Below, piece by piece: positions 10,058-17,699 of a stretch of DNA of 64,000 nt. The stretch is from Sorangium sp025924095 (GTDB lineage Bacteria; Myxococcota_A; Polyangia; Polyangiales; Polyangiaceae). Position numbers and translations under genes: made by a program. The stretch lies in the NCBI RefSeq assembly GCF_051521505.1, contig NZ_CP150356.1, forward strand, positions 3,410,001 to 3,474,000, in the 5' to 3' direction. Each line of letters opens with the position of its first letter. The stretch's first letter is position 1. The notes below the pieces were generated by a model. It saw only the letters and a program-made list of their open reading frames with translations, made no database searches and was not told where the DNA came from.

Positions 10058-11688
10058 GCGAGGTCTCCTTGGTGGGGGGCCGATGGGGAGGGTCGGTGCG
10101 GAGGCCGGTGAGGCGCGACCCAGATGGACGAGAGTCCGCCGGTGGTGAGGCAATGGGCCTGGTCGGGATCGGTGTGCGGCACGTCGGTGCGCTGGTGCAG
10201 GCCCCGGGACTCGGCGCGCGCGAGGGCGCTCCGGTAGCAGAACCGCGCGGTGGCCAGCAGCGCGGCCGCCTCGCGAGCCCGGATCTGGGCGGCGCCGGCG
10301 GCGTGCAGGTGTGCCTCGGCGTCGCGCCACGCGCCATCGAGCCGCTCGACCGAGGCCGCCAGCCGATCGCCCCGGCGGAAGAGGTTCTTGTCGAGCGGCA
10401 GCACCTCCTTCTGGACGAGGTCGATGATCTCCCTGGTGCCGAGCCCGCCCGCTGTCCCGCCGGGCCGGAGGCCGACGGTCCCGGCGGCGCGCACGGCCCT
10501 CGACGCCGCCCGGTCGCCGAGGCGCTCCGCGAAGCGCGCGGCGGCGCGGCCCGCCCAGGTGCCGCTCGAGATCGCCCAGGCCGCGTTGGGGCTGCCGCCT
10601 CCGCTGGACGCCCCGACGATGAGCTCGCGCGAGGCCGCGTCGCCCGCGGCGTAGAGCCCCGGGACGCTGGTGGCGCACGCGTCGTCGACGATGCGGATCC
10701 CGCCGCTGCCGCGCACGGTGCCTTCCGAGCGAAGGGTGACGGGGAACCGCTGCTTGAACGGGTTGATCCCGAGCCGGTCGTGGGGCAAGAAGCAGTTCGG
10801 CTGTCCGTCGCGCAGCCAGCGCTGGATCTCGGGGCCGGCGCGGTCGAGCACCGCGTACACAGGCCCGTTGCGCAGCGCCCTGGCCACCGCGAGCATGCGA
10901 TTGCCCCGGCTGTCGATCTCCTCGCCCGACTCGGTGGTGAAGGTCGCCCAGAAGTAGGGGAGTCCCTTGGTGACCGTGGCGTAGGCCGGGCTGATCCCGT
11001 ATTGCGCGGAGAACTCCATCCCGGAGAGCTCGGCGCCCACCTCGGTGGCCATCAGGTAGCCGTCTCCCGTGTTGACGTCGCAGCCGAGCGCCTTGCTCAG
11101 GAACGCGCAGCCGCCGCTGGCCAGCACCACGGCTCCGGCGCGGAGGCTCCAGGCGGCGTCCTGCTGGCGGGCGTGGCCGCGCGCGCCGGCGACCACGCCG
11201 TCGCTGACGAGCAGCTCGAGGGCGGGGGAGTGGTCGAGGATGCGAACGCCCGCGCGCCGGAGCTGGCGGCGCAGGAAGTACATGTAATCGGGGCCGCGCA
11301 GGTTGGCGCGGTATTGAAGGCCGCTGTCGTCCAGCGGGAAGGGATAGCCCCACGCGGCGAGCAGGTTGATCTGCTCCCAGGTCGCGTCGAGGACGCGCGC
11401 CATCCACTCGCGGTGGGCGAGCCCGCCGCTCCGCGCGAACCTCGCCTCGATCGCGCGCTCGCGCGCGGCGCCCTCGGGCGTCACGTACCAGGCGCCTGTG
11501 TTCGCGGGGGCCGTGGCGCCCGAGGTGCCGCAGTACCCCTTGTCGACAAGCACCACGCTGCGCGCGCCGCTCGCGATGGCCGCGAGCGCGGCCCACGCGC
11601 CGGCGGGGCCGCCGCCGATCACCAGCACGTCGGCGAGGTCGTCGGTCTCGGAGGCGAGGGGAGGGGACAGCGCTGCAGGGGTGCTCAT
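10054..11688 (-). CDS. Fumarate reductase/adenylylsulfate reductase alpha-like flavoprotein
   Basis: The 544-residue flavoprotein has an N-terminal FAD-binding Rossmann motif (VIGGGPAGAWAA, about 23-34), the loop GTSGATAPANTGAW typical of the succinate dehydrogenase/fumarate reductase/AprA superfamily, and a late FAD-binding segment GLYAAGDAAS. The C-terminal helical domain is also present. Pairing with a dicluster ferredoxin mirrors the AprAB layout, and such pairs occur beside sulfur- or nitrile-related genes. Here no sulfate-activation gene is visible, so the substrate is open. The start at 11688 is chosen because the Rossmann strand begins 20 residues later. Its leader contains an alternative-hairpin region. 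Confidence 0.85.
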   Translation of the reverse strand: MSTPAALSPPLASETDDLADVLVIGGGPAGAWAALAAIASGARSVVLVDKGYCGTSGATAPANTGAWYVTPEGAARERAIEARFARSGGLAHREWMARVLDATWEQINLLAAWGYPFPLDDSGLQYRANLRGPDYMYFLRRQLRRAGVRILDHSPALELLVSDGVVAGARGHARQQDAAWSLRAGAVVLASGGCAFLSKALGCDVNTGDGYLMATEVGAELSGMEFSAQYGISPAYATVTKGLPYFWATFTTESGEEIDSRGNRMLAVARALRNGPVYAVLDRAGPEIQRWLRDGQPNCFLPHDRLGINPFKQRFPVTLRSEGTVRGSGGIRIVDDACATSVPGLYAAGDAASRELIVGASSGGGSPNAAWAISSGTWAGRAAARFAERLGDRAASRAVRAAGTVGLRPGGTAGGLGTREIIDLVQKEVLPLDKNLFRRGDRLAASVERLDGAWRDAEAHLHAAGAAQIRAREAAALLATARFCYRSALARAESRGLHQRTDVPHTDPDQAHCLTTGGLSSIWVAPHRPPHRPSPSAPHQGDLA

Positions 11689-11767
11689 CGGGGATCCGCA
11701 GCGGCGGGCCCAAGCACCAATCGGGCCAGTGCGGTCGCCGGCGTGGCGGAGCGGTGGGTGGTGCTCC

Positions 11768-11807
11768 GCTGCTGCCGCGGCAGCAGCCGGTGGTGATCGG
11801 CTGCTGC
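11768..11807 (-). promoter_or_regulatory. Candidate attenuator: mutually exclusive hairpins in flavoprotein leader
   Basis: Bases 11768-11787 form a 20-bp perfect palindrome (arms GCTGCTGCCG and CGGCAGCAGC). Part of the second arm (11780-11789) is also exactly complementary to 11798-11807. Only one pairing can form at a time. The element lies 80-120 bases upstream of the flavoprotein start on the coding side. On that strand one frame carries adjacent Cys codons (TGC TGC) inside the pairing region. No clear start codon for a leader peptide was found, so regulation is inferred. Confidence 0.4.
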
Positions 11808-12072
11808 GGCAAGCGCAGGATCGCTGTCGCCAGCGGCTCGGCGGCGTGGCCGGGCCGTCCGTGCGACAGCTCGCGAGGTGGGGTGCCGCTCGACGCGTCC
11901 CTTCGCGACGGAACGCGCTCTGGACGGTTGCGCCGGCGTCTTGGGGAAGGGCGCCGGCGGTCGTGGCAAGGAGGCCTCGACACGGGCGGTGGGTCGCCCT
12001 GGGGGGCGGAGGCGGGACACGGAGCGGCAACGTGGCCGGGGAGATGGGAAGGGGCGGCTCGCTGCGCGGGGC

Positions 12073-12195
12073 AAGGAGCCGAAGGTCGCCCTGGTGACTT
12101 GCATGCACAAGCTCCTGACCATGCTCGACGCGATGCTGCGCGATCAGCGCCCCTGGGGCCCGCCGCCCCTCGCTCGGCCGGCAGAAACGTCTTGA
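12073..12195 (+). pseudogene. IS110-family transposase C-terminal remnant
   Basis: The forward frame reads KVALVTCMHKLLTMLDAM followed by LRDQRPW. This closely resembles the conserved C-terminal end of IS110/IS116/IS902-type transposases (KVALVACMRKLLxILNAMLR). Upstream in the same frame there is no DEDD catalytic region and no transposase-like sequence, so only the end survives. It points to past insertion-sequence activity next to the effector gene. Confidence 0.55.
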
Positions 12196-12340
12196 CGAGA
12201 GAAACACCTGCTTCTGTCAGCGGAGACGAGCGGCGCTTCGATCTTGACCTCTTCGAATCATTTTCTTTTTCCATCTCCCCTCCTCCGCCCTCGCCGCCTG
12301 CGGCTTCGTCGAGATCGCCCCGCACGGCACCTCGGGCGAG

Positions 12341-12436
12341 ACCGGCGGCGGACCTGCCGTCACGGGGACCGGCGGCGGACCTGCCGTCACGGGGACCGGC
12401 GGCGGACCTGCCGTCACGGGGACCGGCGGCGGACCA
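12341..12436. repeat. 27-bp tandem repeat, 3.5 copies
   Basis: Three exact copies begin at 12341, 12368 and 12395, followed by a 15-base partial copy. The unit starts ACCGGCGGCGG and ends in GTCACGGGG. It ends about 110 bp before the start of the OTU/EEP gene. The copies are identical, so the expansion is recent or conserved by conversion. It lies in no convincing reading frame. Confidence 0.85.
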
Positions 12437-12544
12437 GAGCGCGCGCCTCGCCGCCCGCGGGCCGTGCAGCGAGCGGCTCGGCGGCGCCCCGGATGGAAGG
12501 TTCGCCCTGCGGGGCGCCTGCGGGTATCCTCGGGACGAAGACCC

Positions 12545-15500
12545 ATGCCCTATCGCCTGGAAAAAGTCGCCAATGGCGGAGACTGCTTCTTCGACTCCGT
12601 GGCCAGGCATTTGAACCACGAAGAGATAGGCGAGTCACCCGATGGCGAGTGGGACGCCGGGAGCGTGAGGGCGGCGATGATGCAGCACGCCGCGAAGGAG
12701 ATCTTCGGGCTCGACGAGGTCCAAGGCGGCTGGGAATGGGACCTGGAGGCGATATCGCAGCTTCCATTGCGCCAGGAGAGCGAGCTCCTGGAGCCCCTGG
12801 AGTTCGCGTTCGACGGGATCAGCAGCGCCGTCTACGAGGCGTGGGAGGGACAGTGGCGAGACCCGGCGAGCCGCCCCTTGCTCGTGGCGCTCTTCCTCCG
12901 GTGGGGCCTCATGGACGAGCTGACCAGCGACCGCTCGGCCACCGTGGACGCCATCAACACGTGGCTGGTGAATGAAAAGGGGGGCGAGCCGCTGCTCCGT
13001 AACTGTCTCGTCTGGGGGGTGATCGTGCTCGAAGGCGAGAGCGGATTTTACGAGAGGATCCTGCGGGAGCTGTGGAAGCTGGAGGTGGAGACCGTCGCGG
13101 GGTCTCTTGTGGACAACGATCAGCGGCGAGAGAACACCCTCCTCCTTTGCTGCGAGAATCTTCACTACCAGCCGTATCTCTGGCGCTCCAACGTGCGCGT
13201 CGCGACGACGAGTCTCAGGGAGTGGGAATGGTCCGCTCCGATGCACTTCCACAGCGCGCCTCCGATCGACACGGTCTCGGCGACGTCCGCCGCGCGCCAC
13301 GAGCCCAACACCCGTGTGGCGCCTCTCCGACTGGGCCTCTGCGTGTGGAACCTCAACCACCTCGGCGAGCAGTCCAAGGGGCAGAAGCGAACAAGGGATG
13401 AAGACGTCCCGGACGACCCCTCCGAGGGCAGGCCCACAAAGAGGCGGCGGATCGAGCCGGCGCCGCTGGCCGTCGTGCCAGCGCCGCCGCGCAGAAAGCG
13501 CCCCAGGGACGACGGCCCGCAGCCGTCTCTGGAGCCCACGCTCGGGGAGGAGGGGGACAGCCAACCCTCTTCGGAGCCAGCGCCCAAGAAGCGGAGAAGG
13601 AACCAGCCAGAGCCAGCCGGAGACGGCGCTCCCGAAGACCTCGAGACGGCGAACAGCGCGCAGAACAAGGTCGACGCCCTGAGGGCGCTCATCGAGCGCA
13701 ACGCGGACTGGCTCGACGTGGTGGCCCTCAACGAGGTCAACAAGGGCGTAGGCTTCCTCAAGGAGGAGATCGCACAGTGGACGAGCCCCAAGTGCACGCT
13801 GTACGATGGACCTCACCTGATCTCGGTCGGCGAGCAGCTCGGCGCCGGGCAACACGAGTACTATCCGCTGCTGATCGTCGATCGGCCGGGGAGGTTCAAG
13901 ATCGAGCATCAGGGCTGCTCGGTGTTCTTCTCCACCGGCGCCGCCAGCCACAAGAAGGTGGCGCAAGGAGAGGAGGTCAAGTGGATCAAGAAGGAGAACC
14001 TCAAGAAAGCGGAGAGCGACGCTGCCTATCGAGAGGCGGTCGTGAAAGCCGCCGAAAAGCTGATCTATCTGATCGAGACGATCAAGGGGGGCTCGAAGGG
14101 AAAGCGGGCGGCAAAGGCGAAGCAGGCCATCGGAGCTCGCGGTGAGGCCGCCGCGAGCGCCCTGGCGCACCTCGAGCTCGAGGACGAGAACATGAGCGGA
14201 GCTGTCGTCGCCATGCGGAAGCTCCTCGCTGCGACGACCCCGAAGGATGCGCCGCCCCCGAGCAGGAGCAACGCCGGGCCCAGGAGCAACGCCGGGCCCA
14301 GGAGCAACGCCGGGCCCAGGAGCAACGCCGGGCCCAGGAGCAACGCCGGGCCCAGGAGCAACGCCGGGCCCAGGAGCAACGCCGGGCCCAGGAGCAACGC
14401 CGGGCCCAGGAGCAACGCCGGGCGCAGGAGCGAGGCCGAGAGCAAGGCCGACCGCACGAGGGAGAGGGACGCGCTGGCCCGGACGATATGCGAGTGCCTC
14501 GAAGCGATGAAGAAAGGTGTCTATCGCTGCGATCTCGTAAAGAGAATAGACGTGGTTCGCGCCAGCTATTGGAAGCTGAATTCGAAGCAGCGAAGCGCCA
14601 TCATCGAGGAAGTCAGACTCCGCCTCTATCGCCCCGTCGTCATTCACCACCTGCTCGTCGGGGGAAAACAGTCCGTCAACGTGGGGATCGTCCACACCAC
14701 GCCTGGCGGCACGGAGTTCGAGCGAAAGATGGTCTACAGCCAGCTCGAAAAATTCTTCGATAAGGTGGCGAGTGGATGGCAGCCGGACGGGGTCGAAGCC
14801 CTGTGGCTGATCGCGGGGGACTTCTACCTGCTCGACGAGTCCGTCGTGACCAGCGAGGCAGGGAAGGGGTACCAAATGGCCAAGGTGCGCTCGTGGAAGG
14901 ACCGGGAAGACCCGATCGCCACGGATGTGATCGCCGAGGCGTTCCAGGCCCGGCGCGCGATCCTCGTCGGCAAGATCGAGGCCCTGAAGCGGGCGCTCGG
15001 CGCCATCGACGAGCCGATGCGCAGGGCCCGGACGAGCCGCCTCACGCCGGCGGACGGCGCCGGAGGCGCGAGCGAGCTGGCGAACCTGAAGGCGACAGGA
15101 GTGAAGCTCTGCGAAGATGCCATGGAGGGTCAGCGGGCCAAGCTCGAGGAGCTCCTCAAGGTGCTGACGGCAGCGACGGAAAAGTGGGAGGGAAACAAAG
15201 GCAGCGTGAGCATCTGGAAGATCGAGGCCGATGTAGGGAAGGCCCGCAGCGGCCTCATCCTCCTCGAGCGGCTCGCGGCGCTCCAGGCAGGCAAGCTTCG
15301 CCTGAAGGACGAGGAGCCATGCGACACCCACCTCCTCTTACGCGCCATGACGGCCACGCTCAAGAAGGGATCCGTCGATGTAGCCGAGTTGAAGGGACAG
15401 ATCATCGACTTCGAGCGCAACGTCAAGAAGAGCGTGGGAGTCGCGGAGGACGAGGAGGCCGGAGGAACCGGCAAGACCGGCAAGGAGAGGGACGAATACC

Positions 15501-16348
15501 TGAGCACACAATCGTACTTCGCGAGAAACCTCCTCCTCTCGGCCAGGCCCGAGCAGCGGCTGCGCAAAGGCATGGGGCTCAGGTTCGCCGACCAGCTCAA
15601 GGAGCACTTCCACATCTACCAGACCCTCTGGGCCACCAACGTGCACGCGAGCGCGAAGGTGGACAATAAGGTCATCGAGTACACAGCGTTTCGCATCGCG
15701 GACTTCGTGGTCGCCTCGAAGGGCTGGGGATCGGCCGAGCTGGGCCTGTTCCACCATGCGAAGAAGGGCCTGCTTCGCGTCGAGGACGAGAAGCACGACG
15801 CCGAAGGAGGCGTCACGTTGCCCTCGACGGTGACGTGGCGCACGATCAGCGATCATTTCCCTGTCGGAGCCCGTTTCTCGACGCGAGCCCACGACCTCGC
15901 CGTGAGGCACGTCTTCGTGGACGCCCTGGACGAGGACCTGTACGCGGAGAAGCGCTGGGCCATGGCCATCTGGCACATGATCGACGCCTGCCAGATGCTG
16001 GGCGGCGGCCGCGGCCCGGATGACTGGTGGCTCGAGAAGGACAGCGAGGAACGATACACGATCGTCGCGAGCGATTTCGCCGTGCGTGCGGCGGAGGTGC
16101 TCGGAATGGACGAAGATGGGGCCAGCGTCCTGGAGCAGCCTCTCCTGGATCTCCTGGAGGCGCCTCCGCCGGACCCCGACGAGGTCTTCGAGATACTGAA
16201 CGGGTTCCTCAGCGATCTCCGGACAAAGGTGGGCCTTGTCGTCGTGGAGCCCGAGCGGTTTCCCTTCTACGTGCAGGACGGCGAAGAGGACGACGAGCCG
16301 CCGGGCGATGACGATGAAGAATCGGAGGGCATGCTGCTCAGCCAGTAA
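12545..16348 (+). CDS. OTU-like cysteine protease fused to split EEP nuclease domain; candidate T6SS effector
   Basis: The product has 1267 residues. Residues 1-210 look like an OTU deubiquitinase-type protease: VANGGDCFFDSVARHLN places a Cys14 nucleophile, and LHYQPYLW gives the C-terminal His207. From about 260 an endonuclease/exonuclease/phosphatase fold begins (CVWNLNHLG), with VVALNEVN (Glu397), IVHTTPGG, LIAGDF (Asp759) and ISDHFPV (Asp1103/His1104). Long insertions split it. One (about 279-362) has basic KR-rich clusters; another (about 574-627) has nine RSNAGP repeats; the tail is acidic. There is no signal peptide or membrane segment. The next genes belong to a T6SS delivery cassette, suggesting a secreted effector, perhaps against eukaryotes. 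An ATG at 12464 is less likely because the OTU motif starts at once after 12545. Confidence 0.75.
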   Translation: MPYRLEKVANGGDCFFDSVARHLNHEEIGESPDGEWDAGSVRAAMMQHAAKEIFGLDEVQGGWEWDLEAISQLPLRQESELLEPLEFAFDGISSAVYEAWEGQWRDPASRPLLVALFLRWGLMDELTSDRSATVDAINTWLVNEKGGEPLLRNCLVWGVIVLEGESGFYERILRELWKLEVETVAGSLVDNDQRRENTLLLCCENLHYQPYLWRSNVRVATTSLREWEWSAPMHFHSAPPIDTVSATSAARHEPNTRVAPLRLGLCVWNLNHLGEQSKGQKRTRDEDVPDDPSEGRPTKRRRIEPAPLAVVPAPPRRKRPRDDGPQPSLEPTLGEEGDSQPSSEPAPKKRRRNQPEPAGDGAPEDLETANSAQNKVDALRALIERNADWLDVVALNEVNKGVGFLKEEIAQWTSPKCTLYDGPHLISVGEQLGAGQHEYYPLLIVDRPGRFKIEHQGCSVFFSTGAASHKKVAQGEEVKWIKKENLKKAESDAAYREAVVKAAEKLIYLIETIKGGSKGKRAAKAKQAIGARGEAAASALAHLELEDENMSGAVVAMRKLLAATTPKDAPPPSRSNAGPRSNAGPRSNAGPRSNAGPRSNAGPRSNAGPRSNAGPRSNAGPRSNAGRRSEAESKADRTRERDALARTICECLEAMKKGVYRCDLVKRIDVVRASYWKLNSKQRSAIIEEVRLRLYRPVVIHHLLVGGKQSVNVGIVHTTPGGTEFERKMVYSQLEKFFDKVASGWQPDGVEALWLIAGDFYLLDESVVTSEAGKGYQMAKVRSWKDREDPIATDVIAEAFQARRAILVGKIEALKRALGAIDEPMRRARTSRLTPADGAGGASELANLKATGVKLCEDAMEGQRAKLEELLKVLTAATEKWEGNKGSVSIWKIEADVGKARSGLILLERLAALQAGKLRLKDEEPCDTHLLLRAMTATLKKGSVDVAELKGQIIDFERNVKKSVGVAEDEEAGGTGKTGKERDEYLSTQSYFARNLLLSARPEQRLRKGMGLRFADQLKEHFHIYQTLWATNVHASAKVDNKVIEYTAFRIADFVVASKGWGSAELGLFHHAKKGLLRVEDEKHDAEGGVTLPSTVTWRTISDHFPVGARFSTRAHDLAVRHVFVDALDEDLYAEKRWAMAIWHMIDACQMLGGGRGPDDWWLEKDSEERYTIVASDFAVRAAEVLGMDEDGASVLEQPLLDLLEAPPPDPDEVFEILNGFLSDLRTKVGLVVVEPERFPFYVQDGEEDDEPPGDDDEESEGMLLSQ
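14264..14425 (+). repeat. Nine tandem 18-bp repeats inside the OTU/EEP gene
   Basis: The unit AGGAGCAACGCCGGGCCC occurs nine times head to tail, encoding RSNAGP. Copies are identical at synonymous sites except the last base pairs of the final copy. Being a multiple of three, copy-number change would lengthen or shorten the linker without frameshift. Confidence 0.95.
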
Positions 16349-16354
16349 ACAGCC

Positions 16355-16375
16355 GCCTCGCCGCCCAGGCGAGGC
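16355..16375 (+). terminator. Hairpin after the OTU/EEP gene
   Basis: GCCTCGCC and GGCGAGGC form a perfect 8-bp stem with a five-base loop, seven bases after the TAA stop. No T-run follows, so it may be a weak terminator or partial attenuator before the LysM gene. Confidence 0.45.
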
Positions 16376-16393
16376 ACGTCGCGAAAGACCGCC

Positions 16394-17668
16394 ATGCTCC
16401 ACCTTCGGAAAGATCAACTGGCCGCGCTCGCCAAGGCGCGACGACGGCAGCAGGACGAGCGGACCGGCGGAGACGATCCCGGGACTTCCGGAGACACGCC
16501 GGCGCCGCCCGCCGGCGAGCTTGTCCTCGGGTGCCCGCGCCCGGGGAGGCTCACGCGCGCCGCGCGGCTCGCGGCCCGGCAGGAGCTCCAGGCGCGCCTC
16601 CGGCCCGCGCTCGATCTCCCCGTCTACCCGGCCGCGGACGCGCCGCAGGCCCGCGCCGAGGTGCCCCCGACGCCGGCGCCTGCCCCGAGCGCGACGACCG
16701 CCGGCGCGCCGGAGAAAGGCACTCGTAGCCCTCCGCGGGAGAAGCTTTCGCTCGAGGTCGTGGTGCTGGACGAGCGCGATCAGCCGCTGTCGGGCGCGTC
16801 CGTGGAGCTTCGCAACGGCAAGGGCCAGGTGCTCTACGAGAGGACCGGCCGCGACGGCCAGGTGCGCTTCGAAGGGCTGGAGGACGAGCCTCTCACGATC
16901 TGCCTCCACGAGCTGGACGAGGACGCCTGGGTGCGCATCCGGCAAGCCACCCTGCCGGATCCGGAGAGCCGGGGCCAGGCGAGCTGGAGGAGCGCCTGGG
17001 CGCAGGGCGGTGCGCCGAGCTGCCATGTCGTCGTGGAGGGAGACTGCATCTCGAGCATCGCGGATCGCCACGGCTTCTTCCCCGAGACGCTCTGGAGCAT
17101 CCCGGAGAACGCGCTCCTGCGGCGCCTCCGCCGATCGAAGAACGTCCTGAATCCGGGCGATCGCGTGATCATCCCGGCGCGCAGGCGCAGGGCGGAGCCG
17201 GCGCGCGCGGGATGGCGCCACTGGCTGCGACGCAAGGGCTGGCCCGAGATCCTGCGCATCCGCTTTCTGACCTTCGGCGACGAGCCCAGGCAAGGCGAGC
17301 CTTACGTGCTCAGCTTGACGGCGGCCGGCGGAAAGACGATCGAAGATCGAGCTGGCCAGACCGACGGCGACGGCTTCCTGATAGAGAGCATCCCGCCGGA
17401 CGCGGCCACGGGGCGGATCCTGCTCGGCGCCGGCGAGGACCAGGAGGAGCACGAGCTCCGGCTCGGGTGCATCGACTCTGCGGACACCGTCCGCGGCGCC
17501 CAGGCCCGGCTCAACAACCTCGGTTACCACTGCGGCGAGGAGGACGGCGCGCTCGGCGGCCTGACGCGGGCGGCGTTGAAGCGCTTCCAGCGCGCGCGGG
17601 GCCTGGAGAGCACCGGCGAGATCGACGCCGCGACGCAGGCGGAGCTCCTTTCGCGCCACCTGTCCTGA
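16394..17668 (+). CDS. LysM-like / peptidoglycan-binding domain protein of T6SS locus
   Basis: The 424-residue protein has no signal peptide. After a low-complexity Pro/Ala N-terminus it shows an Ig-like/carboxypeptidase-regulatory-type domain (about 115-180, LSLEVVVLDERDQPLSGASV). A LysM-like segment follows (about 210-265, VVVEGDCISSIADRHGF to LNPGDRVIIP), then a second small beta domain, and a C-terminal peptidoglycan-binding type 1 domain (about 360-424, VRGAQARLNNLGYHCGEEDG). Proteins with LysM and PG-binding modules are common beside vgrG/PAAR genes, where they probably help load or target cargo. It starts 46 bases after the effector gene and converges on the FHA-DUF4123 gene. Confidence 0.75.
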   Translation: MLHLRKDQLAALAKARRRQQDERTGGDDPGTSGDTPAPPAGELVLGCPRPGRLTRAARLAARQELQARLRPALDLPVYPAADAPQARAEVPPTPAPAPSATTAGAPEKGTRSPPREKLSLEVVVLDERDQPLSGASVELRNGKGQVLYERTGRDGQVRFEGLEDEPLTICLHELDEDAWVRIRQATLPDPESRGQASWRSAWAQGGAPSCHVVVEGDCISSIADRHGFFPETLWSIPENALLRRLRRSKNVLNPGDRVIIPARRRRAEPARAGWRHWLRRKGWPEILRIRFLTFGDEPRQGEPYVLSLTAAGGKTIEDRAGQTDGDGFLIESIPPDAATGRILLGAGEDQEEHELRLGCIDSADTVRGAQARLNNLGYHCGEEDGALGGLTRAALKRFQRARGLESTGEIDAATQAELLSRHLS

Positions 17669-17699
17669 GGGCCGGAGCCGCGCGTTGACGGGCCCTCAG
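17665..17699. terminator. Inverted repeat spanning the stops of two convergent genes
   Basis: CTGAGGGCC (17665-17673) and GGCCCTCAG (17691-17699) are exact reverse complements separated by 17 bases. The left arm contains the stop codon of the LysM gene and the right arm that of the FHA-DUF4123 gene. It could end transcription from both sides, though no T-run is present. Confidence 0.5.

Larger units (their letters stand above)
11689..12544. other. Divergent intergenic region between flavoprotein operon and OTU/EEP gene
   Basis: No intact gene is visible. From left to right it holds the alternative hairpins of the flavoprotein leader, GC-rich sequence without coding signal, a short IS110-type transposase C-terminal remnant (12073-12195), an AT-richer segment around 12250-12275 and a 27-bp tandem repeat (12341-12436). 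Promoters for both flanking genes are expected here, but no clear -35/-10 pair was found. Confidence 0.5.

Noticed and set aside
9722..12619. A continuous reverse-strand frame running from the ferredoxin up through the flavoprotein region
   Set aside because: Only its last 112 codons encode a protein family (ferredoxin, starting at the GTG at 10057). The rest is a shadow of the flavoprotein gene and non-coding leader.
14264..14425. CRISPR-like array
   Set aside because: The 18-bp units are contiguous without spacers and lie in frame inside a protein gene.
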